Part shown: positions 28,131 to 36,705 of the stretch, in pieces | Layout of the letters: each line of letters begins with the position of its first letter | How positions within the stretch are numbered: the stretch's first letter is position 1 | Source of the DNA: Deltaproteobacteria bacterium RIFOXYA12_FULL_58_15 | GTDB lineage: Bacteria > Myxococcota > XYA12-FULL-58-9 | Assembly (NCBI GenBank): GCA_001798605.1 | Contig: MGST01000139.1 | Location: 1-44,915 of the forward strand | Reading direction: 5' to 3' | Length of the DNA stretch: 44,915 nt | Program-made: the position numbers and the translations under genes | The notes under the pieces: model-generated | The model's input: only the letters and a program-made list of their open reading frames with translations | Told to the model about the DNA's origin: nothing | Database searches by the model: none

Positions 28131-28907
28131 TCAGTTATCAGAGTCGTCATCGTCATCAAAATCGTCGTTGCTCTCGTCATCGTCATCGTCGTCAAAATCG
28201 ACGTCCGAGTCTTTGAGCCCCGGGCCAATGGAGCCGGGCACAAAGTGGCCGTTGCCCCCAGAAGCCGTTGACGCAATCGTGATCTTCGGTACTTGGGTCT
28301 TGCCGGTCACCGGTCCGAGATCGCCGAGTTCCTCTTCGAGGGCTTTGCGCATGGTGGCGAAGTCATCAAATGTGCGACGACGGAACAGGCTGAAGCCCGA
28401 CCACATCAAATCAGCGCAAATTTCTGCGGGCACGCGGCCAGTGTTGGCACCGAGTCCCGGCAGCGCCACAGAGCGAATGCTCCCCGGCGTTTGCATGTTC
28501 TGCATGTTGACCGCTTGAAATGCGGCAGCGCAGGCGAGGGCGACGTTCATGGTGTCGCTGACATCCTCCGAGGAGGTGATCATCGTCGGCGTGGAAATCA
28601 AATGCCCAGGCACCTTCTTTCCAGTGTCGACGCAGGTCGCAAATCCCACCGGCAGGACGCCGTTGTGCTTGGAATGGATCTCTTGTCTAAGGCGAGTCTC
28701 AACCGCTGGTCCCAAGTGGTTCTTGATCACCAGGTCGAGTCCACCATCCATCCGTCCCGCCGAGTTGGTTGGCGACACCCAAGCGCTGGTCTTTTGCTCG
28801 AGCATGGAGCCGTGAACGATTTCGACCTCGGGGTGTTCTTCGAAGGTCTCCTTCCAGGCGGCGATCATCTTGGGATTGATGTCTACCAGAACAATCTTGA
28901 CGAACAT
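28131..28907 (-). CDS. Macrodomain protein with poly-Asp tail
   Basis: The ATG at 28907 has a clear GGAGG about 6 nt upstream and gives 258 residues; a longer in-frame start at 28982 would run over this ribosome site. Residues 1-~190 form a macrodomain: VKIVLVDINP, the ADP-ribose loop VSPTNSAGRMDGGLD (N48) and the second loop LPGLGANTGRVP (~149-160). Such domains bind or hydrolyse ADP-ribose. The last ~25 residues are nearly all Asp, a nucleic-acid-mimicking or chaperone-like tail that is unusual in this family. It sits between the PARP and HEAT-like genes, in the same direction. Confidence 0.92.
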   Translation of the reverse strand: MFVKIVLVDINPKMIAAWKETFEEHPEVEIVHGSMLEQKTSAWVSPTNSAGRMDGGLDLVIKNHLGPAVETRLRQEIHSKHNGVLPVGFATCVDTGKKVPGHLISTPTMITSSEDVSDTMNVALACAAAFQAVNMQNMQTPGSIRSVALPGLGANTGRVPAEICADLMWSGFSLFRRRTFDDFATMRKALEEELGDLGPVTGKTQVPKITIASTASGGNGHFVPGSIGPGLKDSDVDFDDDDDDESNDDFDDDDDSDN

Positions 28908-29021
28908 CTGTCGCCTCCATGGTCCCTGGGAGCTGAAATGCCGGTGCCACTGATCCGTTGGCCAATTTGCTGTCCGAGTCAAGCAAGGAAATAGAGTCTC
29001 CGCCAGCTCACCGGCAACCTC

Positions 29022-30488
29022 TCAGCAAGAGCAAGTGAACTCGACGAGGTAGTCCATGCGTTGCTGGTGGGCGTCGTAGATCACAAACTCATCGTCATCG
29101 AACTCGGATTTGACCTGCGGTGTTCGGCGTACCCCGTGGCAACTGTTGTAACCCGGTGGTGGTTCGGTGAGCCCATAGGTGATTTTTGTGAAGTCTTTGA
29201 CTTTGCCGAGGGCCACTCGCGTGAGCACCATCACTCGGGTGTTCTTCTTTCCGGGGGTCGTGTAGAACGCTGCGGTGCAGGCGGCATCACCGAAATAGAT
29301 ACCATTGCCGAGCCAACCAGCGTCGGTGCGATTGACGCCCAGGGAAACGGCGATCTTGGGTAACAAGATGCCGCGCGACAAGAGACCCACCCAATTTTTG
29401 ATGCGTGAGCCGTGGAACAACATGCGGTGGTTGCGCAGGTCCGCGGTGAAAGCTTTGTGCTCGCTCTCGCGGCGGATAGCAAAGATGTTTTTCACTTTGA
29501 CGTCTTTGGTCTTCATCTGGCTATTGATGACGTAACGTTCAAGCTCCATGTAGTTGTCACTTCTCGTGTCGAGGGAAGCGATGACGCAGCCGAGCGCTGC
29601 GTATTGGGCACCCACCTCTTCGTCGAACAAGACGCTTCCCTGCTCGCCGTTGACCTGCAGCATGTCTTTCATGAGCTGCAGGGTCTCTTGTTTGCGTTCG
29701 AAATCGGCGAGGGTGTCGATGATGGCATCGTGGATCGCGGCGCGGCTGCGGCCGATGCGGTGAGGGATGAGGGTGTAAAACTCGCCCGAGAGGTCCTCCA
29801 TAATGTTGGGGTCACGTTGTTTCTTTTGGAATTCTCTGTAGAGCTCTGCGAGGATTTCTTCGCCCTTCTCGATTTGGCCGATGGTCAAGACGCCGAGGGG
29901 TGTCTCAATTCCCTTGGCGGTGATGGTCGCGGTGACAGTTTTGGTCAAGGCGGTGGTCGCTTCTGAATAGATGTAGCGCACCAGATCTTGAACTTCAGGC
30001 AGCGGCAAATCGTACTTGGGCTTGGCTTTGGGTTTGACTTTGTCGGTCTTGCTGTCCGCGGCTGCTTGGGCGTCCAGCATCTCTATGGTTTTTTGATCCA
30101 AACGCCCAGAGCTCTGACCTACGCCCTTTTGTGAGCCGATCTTGGTCGATGCCAAGGACAACTCTTTGTAGCCTTTTTTTGCCGAGGTCTTTTGTTGATA
30201 GAGACTGTCGTACACCGACTCGGCATGTACTTGATCGTCACAATAGCGGCATTCCTTCTGCCCTGCGTTGGGATTGGTGTCCAAGTCGTCGGTGCGCCCA
30301 TAATGGGAAAAAACGCGAAAGACTTCTTTCCCATCTTTTTTGCCGCGATGCAGCTCCAGCCCGTAATATTTGTTGCGGTTGGTCTTGATGTCGGTGACCT
30401 GCAACACGCATTTCTTGAGAATGTCGAAGTCGGTGGGGTACGGCGGTTCACCCGCTGCTCCATGCTTGAACACAATGACTTTGGCCAT
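29022..30488 (-). CDS. Bacterial PARP1-like poly(ADP-ribose) polymerase (WGR-PRD-CAT)
   Basis: The 488-residue enzyme has the three-part core of DNA-dependent eukaryotic PARPs. WGR: residues ~25-120 (NKYYGLELHRG, FRVFSHYGRTDDL, SAKKGY). Helical regulatory domain: ~158-275 (LPLPEVQDLVRYIYS, TPLGVLTIGQI, EFYTLIPHRIG). ADP-ribosyltransferase domain: ~300-488, with H359 in MLFHGSR, Y398 in GNGIYFG and E467 in DDDEFVIYD. This is the complete H-Y-E triad, with Glu at the PARP1 E988 place, so polymer synthesis is possible. It uses NAD to modify proteins or DNA ends, normally after WGR contacts broken DNA. It is the first gene of the retron-linked operon, 120 bp after the chaperone-like gene. Confidence 0.96.
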   Translation of the reverse strand: MAKVIVFKHGAAGEPPYPTDFDILKKCVLQVTDIKTNRNKYYGLELHRGKKDGKEVFRVFSHYGRTDDLDTNPNAGQKECRYCDDQVHAESVYDSLYQQKTSAKKGYKELSLASTKIGSQKGVGQSSGRLDQKTIEMLDAQAAADSKTDKVKPKAKPKYDLPLPEVQDLVRYIYSEATTALTKTVTATITAKGIETPLGVLTIGQIEKGEEILAELYREFQKKQRDPNIMEDLSGEFYTLIPHRIGRSRAAIHDAIIDTLADFERKQETLQLMKDMLQVNGEQGSVLFDEEVGAQYAALGCVIASLDTRSDNYMELERYVINSQMKTKDVKVKNIFAIRRESEHKAFTADLRNHRMLFHGSRIKNWVGLLSRGILLPKIAVSLGVNRTDAGWLGNGIYFGDAACTAAFYTTPGKKNTRVMVLTRVALGKVKDFTKITYGLTEPPPGYNSCHGVRRTPQVKSEFDDDEFVIYDAHQQRMDYLVEFTCSC

Positions 30489-30608
30489 GTCAGTTCCGTT
30501 GTTGCAAGTTGACGTCCCGGTTGCGACCGAAGCATCTTTTGTCGTGCGGCTGCCGAGGTCAAGCGGCCATGAATTAGAAGAGTTAGACGGCAGGTCCGAT
30601 TGGGTTGG

Positions 30609-31100
30609 CTACGCTTTTGTGACGGCGCGACCTCGGGCTCGTTCGAGACACTCTTCGACCACATTCTCAAGCCAGTGCCGGCTCGTCGCCATCAGGACTT
30701 CGATGTCGCGGCAGAAAGTTTTGACGGCGGGAGCCTCGTCGTAGCTGCGACTCAAGAACAACCCATGGTTTTCAGACATGTAGGTTATTTCGCCGCCAGC
30801 ATTGGGGATGTTTGGATTCTGCGCCGCCTTTTGTAGCTCGGCGAGGACTTCGGGTTTGGCCTCGCGCATGAAGGTGTAGATGCGAGCGTGAGCCCTAAGC
30901 CAAGAGCCTGCATCGTCAACATCTTTGGCGGTCTGTAGCCCAATCCAAGAGCACGAAGTGTGCTTGGGCGCGTATTCGAAATAGACTTCGAGATCTCCAA
31001 CCACCGCCCCGCCCATTCCCGAGCTGTTGAGACCTGGGCTGTCGAGACCAAGGGTGTCAAGATACTCCCTGACGAGCAGCCGTGCTTCCTCGAAGGTCAT
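30609..31100 (-). CDS. CesT-like secretion-chaperone-fold protein
   Basis: The 163-residue acidic protein has the layout of type III secretion chaperones of the CesT/SycE fold: N-terminal helix (FEEARLLVREYLDTLGL), strands around LEVYFEYAP and SWIGLQT, then NIPNAGGEITYMSENHGLFL and a final helix (FCRDIEVLMATSRHWLENVV). The GG-x-x-x-Y/L-x-x-x-x-x-G-x-x-L stretch is the most telling. The ATG overlaps the stop of the lipase-like gene by 4 bp, so the two are made together, as effector and chaperone pairs are. No secretion apparatus genes are in the window. The fold call rests on pattern only. Confidence 0.55.
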   Translation of the reverse strand: MTFEEARLLVREYLDTLGLDSPGLNSSGMGGAVVGDLEVYFEYAPKHTSCSWIGLQTAKDVDDAGSWLRAHARIYTFMREAKPEVLAELQKAAQNPNIPNAGGEITYMSENHGLFLSRSYDEAPAVKTFCRDIEVLMATSRHWLENVVEECLERARGRAVTKA

Positions 31101-32335
31101 GTCTTGGGCGATATGTATTGGGCGACAACTGCGGAGACGTCCATGTCAGCCGTAGCGAAGAAATCCATGATAGGTTCTCTATTTTGCCGCAGATACTCAG
31201 CGTAGGGGCCATCCACGTAATGATTTACCATCATCTTGATTCCCCAGTGTTTGGAGAATTCCCCCGCAACAATGTCTTTGGTGTTGGGTGTGTCCTTGCC
31301 AGCACCAAAGTACCAGGGGAATTTGTAGTCATTGGTCAAAGTCGGTAACACCTTGTGCAATTTGTGTCCGAGCTTTGCAGCACCGCGGCCGATTTTGGCA
31401 AGTGTACCATGGGGTAAGCCGTCCTCGACTCCGGCACCCGCAAACATGGCGACGGGATCGCTCTGATTGGCAACGTGTAGATAGTTGGCACCACTCGGAT
31501 ACTGCCAGGCCGCTGCGCCGAGAGTAACAACATTAATGGTCTTGGACATGAACTCGAGGGCATCTTGGCGACTCAATCCCAGCCCCTCCTGCAACATGAC
31601 CCGCACTTCCGTGAGAGCGCGAGCTGTGACGATGCCGCCCTGGCTGTGTGCCAATATGTTGACCGGTTTGCCCGTGCCAACACGGTCAATGATCTTCTCC
31701 CGCAAGGTAGCAACAGCAAGGTTTTTGCCCCAAAACAACTTGTCGGTTAAGCATTGAATCAGATCTCGAATGTAACCGTCGGTTCCATTGTGGACGCCAC
31801 GAAACTCGGCCTGTTTGCCCAAGGGTAGACCACTCTCGGAATCAATGGGCGCAGACAAGCAGTCGGCCTGTTTGTGCATGCTGTTGTACTGGTCTTCAGC
31901 GGTTGTCATGATGCCGTTGACCGAAATGATGTCCACGCAGTTTTCTGGGGAGACCTCGGTCTTCTCTGTTCTGCTTGAGCTAACGATTGCGGGGAGCATT
32001 CGCAGCGAGTCGGTCGGGGGATGGACGCATTTGTCCCCACCAATGAGGCCGCCATCGATCAGTTGAGATTGTGTAAGGCTATTGATGGGAATGGACTTGT
32101 ATATCCATTTCATCACCGTCTGGAAATAATAACCTTTGCTCGCTTTGGTCCGGATGGCATCAACATACTGGTCTTTGGCGCTTTTGGTGACAGGAATGCC
32201 TCTGTAGGTGCTCGACTTCTTCCCTTCCAGCTCTTGCGCGATGTCTCGAAGTCTTTGCTCATCGTGAGAGAGCGACCGCGTGTATGGGTTTGCATCTGCG
32301 CCCAATTTGCCTGCTGCATTTTCTACTTTGGACAT
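31097..32335 (-). CDS. Lipase-like alpha/beta hydrolase, possible secreted effector
   Basis: The ATG at 32335 has AGGAG about 8 nt upstream and gives 412 residues. The core is an alpha/beta hydrolase with nucleophile S231 in NILAHSQGGIVTARAL, an early oxyanion-type stretch (IISVNGIMTTAEDQ), a strand INVVTLGAAAW and a probable acid in LHVANQSDPVAMF. The distal His is a candidate near HYVDGPY. The N-terminal ~80 residues are polar, with no Sec signal, as in effectors delivered by a dedicated machine. The gene is coupled to a chaperone-like gene. Substrate unknown; a phospholipase or cutinase-like esterase is possible. Confidence 0.7.
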   Translation of the reverse strand: MSKVENAAGKLGADANPYTRSLSHDEQRLRDIAQELEGKKSSTYRGIPVTKSAKDQYVDAIRTKASKGYYFQTVMKWIYKSIPINSLTQSQLIDGGLIGGDKCVHPPTDSLRMLPAIVSSSRTEKTEVSPENCVDIISVNGIMTTAEDQYNSMHKQADCLSAPIDSESGLPLGKQAEFRGVHNGTDGYIRDLIQCLTDKLFWGKNLAVATLREKIIDRVGTGKPVNILAHSQGGIVTARALTEVRVMLQEGLGLSRQDALEFMSKTINVVTLGAAAWQYPSGANYLHVANQSDPVAMFAGAGVEDGLPHGTLAKIGRGAAKLGHKLHKVLPTLTNDYKFPWYFGAGKDTPNTKDIVAGEFSKHWGIKMMVNHYVDGPYAEYLRQNREPIMDFFATADMDVSAVVAQYISPKT

Positions 32336-32468
32336 TTCTGTCTCCTGCCCAGATGAGGGGCGTCCATAGCAATATCGCACTTTTGGCGGAAACGTTGCGG
32401 ATCGTCCGTTGAGTTGGGTTGCCGATCATGCTTGTCTAACGCATCACCATTGCAAAGGGCTGTTATCG

Positions 32469-33713
32469 ATGCGGTGCGTCCTGTTGTTGTTGCTCTGTGT
32501 TGGCTGTAGCCAAACTCCCCAAGAGGCGGCCACACAGTCCGTCGTGCGAGTTGGCAACGGCCTTGGTTTTGCCGGTGGTGTGGCCATCGCCGAGGGACAC
32601 GTTCTCACCACCCACGACATTTTGAGTGAAGCGTGGACGGGCCGATTGGTCAGCGGCGGCGGTCAAGTTGTGACTGGCAAGGTGGTGGGTCGCGACGCGG
32701 AGCACGAGGTGGCCCTCCTGCGCACTGATGGCGATGGCATACTGGCCGCGGACATCGGTTCGAGCGGCGATTTGCTCAAGAGCGATGCCTTGGTGACCTT
32801 GGTGTTTGATGACGATGGCAACGCATCCGTACGACAGGGGCGGGTGGTTCGCTGGCAGTACAGTGGCGGCATCGGATACATCGAGGCGGACCTCGACGTT
32901 GGTCGCAACTCAGCTGGCGCTGGCGTTTTCGGTCCCAACGGGAGGTTGGTCGGTATCTACGCATTCAAGGTCGAGGATCGCGCTTTCGTACTGCCCATCG
33001 AGTATGTCACCAATGGTCCAGATGCTCTCACGGCCTCCTTGCTCGGCGAAAGGAGCGACGACAGCGCCTTTGGACCCACCCGCAAGAGTGCGGCCGAGCA
33101 CCAGGAAAAGATTCGTACCAAGCTCTACTATGATGCGCTGGTGTCCGAGTACTCCTATTCAGGCAAGTCGTTGATCGTCTCGATGACCATGCTTGACAAG
33201 AAGGCCTCCCCGTCGCGGGTCAAGAGCATCGATTATGTGCTCGAGGCCGCGGATTCCGCCCATGAGCGGCGTCAGGTCGCAGCAGGATCTTTTTCCAGAG
33301 CCGATCAGGCTTGGATCGAAAAATCCGCGGCATTCAAGAAGATCCGTGAGGCCATGGCAGACGCTTACGGAGAGCTGTGGGTTCAAGACATGCTCGACCC
33401 GTGCGACTACGGTGATTTGCGGGTCCGCATGGCTACCGGTGACATATGTAGCAAGACCCGTCGCGGCGATATCCACGCCGTTTCTGTGACCCTGTCCGAC
33501 GGCCGCACCACGGGACCTTTGACGATCTTCAACATGGCAGATGTCTGCGGTGGCAGTGGGGCCGACCAGGGCAACGGCTGGGACGCAGCCTGGAAGGGCA
33601 TGGGGGCCGATTCCAGCACGGAGTCTGGGGCCAAGGCCGGCGTGGGCAACAAGGGCAAGAAGGGCAAGAAAGAGAAGAATGGCAAGAAGGGCCGCAGGAA
33701 ACGCCGACGCTAG
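32469..33713 (+). CDS. Trypsin-fold lipoprotein, catalytic motifs partly eroded
   Basis: The ATG at 32469 begins MRCVLLLLLCVGCSQTP with lipobox CVGC; the frame is open further upstream without sense. Residues ~25-190 follow the trypsin-2/S1 pattern: FAGGVAIAEGHVLTTHDI with the His in place, HEVALLRT where the catalytic Asp would be (here Glu), and GRNSAGAGVFGPNGRLVGI where GNSGGP is expected. The Ser remains, but GGP is changed. Residues ~215-390 are a further domain with three conserved Cys (DPCDYGDLRV, GDICSKT, MADVCGG). The last ~30 residues are Lys/Gly-rich. It may be a pseudoprotease or a protease with an unusual triad. Divergent to the lipase-like gene; convergent, 10 bp, to the next. 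Confidence 0.75.
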   Translation: MRCVLLLLLCVGCSQTPQEAATQSVVRVGNGLGFAGGVAIAEGHVLTTHDILSEAWTGRLVSGGGQVVTGKVVGRDAEHEVALLRTDGDGILAADIGSSGDLLKSDALVTLVFDDDGNASVRQGRVVRWQYSGGIGYIEADLDVGRNSAGAGVFGPNGRLVGIYAFKVEDRAFVLPIEYVTNGPDALTASLLGERSDDSAFGPTRKSAAEHQEKIRTKLYYDALVSEYSYSGKSLIVSMTMLDKKASPSRVKSIDYVLEAADSAHERRQVAAGSFSRADQAWIEKSAAFKKIREAMADAYGELWVQDMLDPCDYGDLRVRMATGDICSKTRRGDIHAVSVTLSDGRTTGPLTIFNMADVCGGSGADQGNGWDAAWKGMGADSSTESGAKAGVGNKGKKGKKEKNGKKGRRKRRR

Positions 33714-33723
33714 AAATCTGTCC

Positions 33724-36705
33724 CTAGAACTCCCGGCAGTCCGCGGGAATGTCGGCGTTGCCGAATGAGTAAGGGCGGGCCTGTTTGACGACCAACTGCC
33801 GACCGGGAGTGACGAGCTTGAACTCAACGTCCATGGCGAACCAACGATTGTCCCCCATGGGGTCGAGGATGGGCTCGAAGTGGTCGTGAATTGCACGAAG
33901 AGTGCAAGCCGCGACGTCGACCTCCGCCTCGCTGAGCACTGGATTGCCGTGTGGCAAGCTGCTGTGGGCTTGATAGAGGACGCGCGGCGTCGTTCCCCAC
34001 CGATAGGTGAGCTGTTCGGTGGTGACTCCCGCTGCCGGATTGGTGACCGACGCTTCGCCGACTTGGGTGTTGATGTAGTAGCGATCGGAGCGGATGGGCT
34101 CGAAGATGTCGCGACTGATGGCTACGCCGTTTGCCTCTTCGGAGACAAAGCTCGGATGAATGAGGATTCCCATCGCGACTTTCGAGTTGTCGATATTGAA
34201 CAGGGCACGTTCGTCGTATGCGCGGGCATTGAATAGGCTTGCCCAAATAGTGCGGATGGCGTCGTCGACAGGCTGGTCGGGATCGCTTACTTGCGCACGC
34301 ACGGAGGTGTAGAGCCCAGCGCCATTGAAACCGGGAAGATCCTCGGTGTTGCTGCTCGAGCGAAAGCGGACGCGAACGTCGCCGAAGTTTTCATTGATGT
34401 AGGTCTCGACCGAGTTGAGGAGGGTGGCGTCCACGGGATTGTTCAAGACGGCTTGGCGCACCTCGGCAAGCATCTGCGCGCGCACCTGAGGGTTTGAGGC
34501 GAATTCCGGGTTGGCTTCGGCAACGGCCAGCAAGTCGGCAGCGCCGCTCGTCTGGTAATGCTCGAGGGAGTGGACCACAGCAATGGCTGCGGCTGCATGC
34601 GGTGTGGTGACAGGTCCTGGGCAGCTTTGGCGGGTCGAGACAACCCGACCGAGCTCGGCGAGACCCGCAGCCTTGGCACCGATGACCGGCAGTGAGGCCA
34701 TGGTTTGATCCGACAGCGGAATGACTCCTCTGACGCTTGTGTCGAGGCGCGGGATCAAAGGTTCACCGCCATGGTTTTGACTCTCCCAGAAAGCCTTGGC
34801 CTCCGCGGCCTCTGCAGCCCGAACGGTGAATTGTCCCGGAGCGACCTCGAAGCGCACCAGGGTGCCCAACAAAGGAGCGATTCTCAGATCAGATCGCGCA
34901 TTCACCAGCGCCATGTTGGGGGTGCCGCGGTTACGCGACAGGACGTTGACGTGGGCCAAGGGAGTCTGGAATGCCTCGGTGATGAGTCCACCGACCAGGG
35001 GAATGTCGTTGGGGACTTGGTCGGTTACCACAATGACCTGGCGACCGAGTGGAGTGTCACGGAGTTGGTCGATGGGGACGAAGGTCAACACACCGTAGGC
35101 GATGCCCTCCGCCAACGGTTGAAAGGTGACACCGCGAAATGGCTCATCGCTATCGACGATCGGGGCCTCGCCATCGATGAGGAGCATCTGCTCGACTTGT
35201 TGACTGCCCTGCGGACGCAAGAACCAGTGATTCGGCTTTTGCGTGTTGGCCACGACGTCGAAAAACGCCCTTAGCATTTGCGGTGCGATGATCTTGTCGC
35301 CCGGCGCAAACTCGACGGTGTGCAGTGCGCTGCCCGCATGGTGCACGAGGGTGCCCAGGAGATAGCGGCGGGTGTCCACAGCAAAGTACTCACGCTGGCT
35401 GAACGCTACCCAACCTTGGTAAAAAACCTGATTATCGGCTGGGTCGCAGCGGTCGAGGTGCGGATCCTCATCGATGATCTCACGAATGAAGGTGTAGTGC
35501 AGATCCCAAGCTTCTGACGACAAGAGGTGAACAACGTCGCCCGCTTCCATGTCGACGACAAACTTCACCACCTCCATGCCCACCGCCACGCCGCCCTCGG
35601 CGAGTGCTGCGAAATCTCCGGGAGTGTAAAAATGCCGCAGGCGATCATTCACAACACGGGCTTGGAGTGGTTCGCAGGCATCGTTCGTTGCAAGTGGAGT
35701 GGGGCTGCAAAAACAAGGAAGACCCGTCGTGTCGGGCACTCTTGCCAGGGTTGAACCCTCGGGCCATGCCATGAAGTCGATGCGATCAATGACATCGGCA
35801 CCATGCCACAGAGTCACCACCCCTTCGAAGTCATTGTTCGCAACATCCGTCACATCGGTGGAATCGATCTCGATAAGAACGCGCTCACCAGCCTCCATGA
35901 ATGACTGCGGCCAGGTTAGGGACACACCCAGCGCGGTATTGGGCCACGGCGCACCGGGAGAGTGTGGTGCCAAGGTGATCTGGTATTCACTGAGGTCGAT
36001 CACTTCTGCACTCGTGTTGAAAACCTCTATGAAGGTGGCGGGCCGCAATGCCAGCTCGTTGAGCGTGAGCGGCATCGTTGCATGGGGCCAGGGATCGGGC
36101 CAATCGTACGGCTCAAACTCGATGCCGGTTGGAATTTCCACGGGCGGTGGTGGGCCACAGTGGTCGCCGTTGGGACCGTTGGGGGTGGCCCAGTGGCAGG
36201 TTGCAAAGTTTCCGTCCGGGCCCCGGCGGTAACTGTCATTGGGAGCGAGCGCGGGGAATGCCACTCTGTCCACCAAACGGCCATCGGGTGCCCACACAAA
36301 AAGGGTCTCGCCGTCCGAGGAGAGCTTGAAGTTGACGTGGTCCGGGCCCTGTCCCATCTGTGTGTCGGCCCATATCAAGATCACCTCTCCAGGTTGTAGG
36401 GTCGTGGGGGGCAAGAAATGGAAGGTGTCTTGTGAGTCACTGATGCTGTAGCCCAGCAAGGACGCGGGAGCTTCGCCAGTATTGGCGATCTCGATCCAAT
36501 CATCAGCCTCGAGTGCGTTGTCGACCCAGGCCCCGTCGTTTTTTGCCATCAGCTCACTCACCTGCACTGCATCAGGACAGATGCCGTCGGTATCTGCGCA
36601 CGGCACCACCGGCGGGCAGTCGTCAGTGCAGCGGTGGCTATCTTCAGTGCAACCGAGGGCAGCGAAGATCAAAATGAGGGAGGTTGTGGTCAGTTGGCTT
36701 TTCAT
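33724..36705 (-). CDS. Giant lipoprotein: lamin-tail domains plus phosphohistidine/ATP-grasp dikinase module
   Basis: The ATG at 36705 gives MKSQLTTTSLILIFAALGCT with a lipobox at ALGC and 993 residues. Two lamin-tail domains follow (VSELMAKNDGAWVDN ... WIEIANTG, and LTLNELALRPATFIEVFNT). After a ~220-residue unassigned part comes a swivelling phosphohistidine domain, TPLAHVNVLSRNRGTPNMAL with H585, as in PEP synthase and PPDK. Then a PPDK-type ATP-grasp: VIGAKAAGLAELGRV and VRFRSSSNTEDLPGFNGAGL, ending with FELVVK-like strands. There is no PEP/pyruvate barrel. The order His domain then ATP-grasp is that of glucan water dikinases. A nucleotide-using module outside the cytoplasm would be odd. 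Confidence 0.85.
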   Translation of the reverse strand: MKSQLTTTSLILIFAALGCTEDSHRCTDDCPPVVPCADTDGICPDAVQVSELMAKNDGAWVDNALEADDWIEIANTGEAPASLLGYSISDSQDTFHFLPPTTLQPGEVILIWADTQMGQGPDHVNFKLSSDGETLFVWAPDGRLVDRVAFPALAPNDSYRRGPDGNFATCHWATPNGPNGDHCGPPPPVEIPTGIEFEPYDWPDPWPHATMPLTLNELALRPATFIEVFNTSAEVIDLSEYQITLAPHSPGAPWPNTALGVSLTWPQSFMEAGERVLIEIDSTDVTDVANNDFEGVVTLWHGADVIDRIDFMAWPEGSTLARVPDTTGLPCFCSPTPLATNDACEPLQARVVNDRLRHFYTPGDFAALAEGGVAVGMEVVKFVVDMEAGDVVHLLSSEAWDLHYTFIREIIDEDPHLDRCDPADNQVFYQGWVAFSQREYFAVDTRRYLLGTLVHHAGSALHTVEFAPGDKIIAPQMLRAFFDVVANTQKPNHWFLRPQGSQQVEQMLLIDGEAPIVDSDEPFRGVTFQPLAEGIAYGVLTFVPIDQLRDTPLGRQVIVVTDQVPNDIPLVGGLITEAFQTPLAHVNVLSRNRGTPNMALVNARSDLRIAPLLGTLVRFEVAPGQFTVRAAEAAEAKAFWESQNHGGEPLIPRLDTSVRGVIPLSDQTMASLPVIGAKAAGLAELGRVVSTRQSCPGPVTTPHAAAAIAVVHSLEHYQTSGAADLLAVAEANPEFASNPQVRAQMLAEVRQAVLNNPVDATLLNSVETYINENFGDVRVRFRSSSNTEDLPGFNGAGLYTSVRAQVSDPDQPVDDAIRTIWASLFNARAYDERALFNIDNSKVAMGILIHPSFVSEEANGVAISRDIFEPIRSDRYYINTQVGEASVTNPAAGVTTEQLTYRWGTTPRVLYQAHSSLPHGNPVLSEAEVDVAACTLRAIHDHFEPILDPMGDNRWFAMDVEFKLVTPGRQLVVKQARPYSFGNADIPADCREF

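Noticed and set aside
28140-28205. Ser-rich plus-strand low-complexity frame
   Set aside because: It is the complement of the poly-Asp codons of the macrodomain protein.
30530-30570. Sigma70-like promoter before the PARP gene (TTGACC with a weak AAAGAT 17 bp on)
   Set aside because: The -10 box matches at only three of six positions; sigma usage of this organism is unknown.
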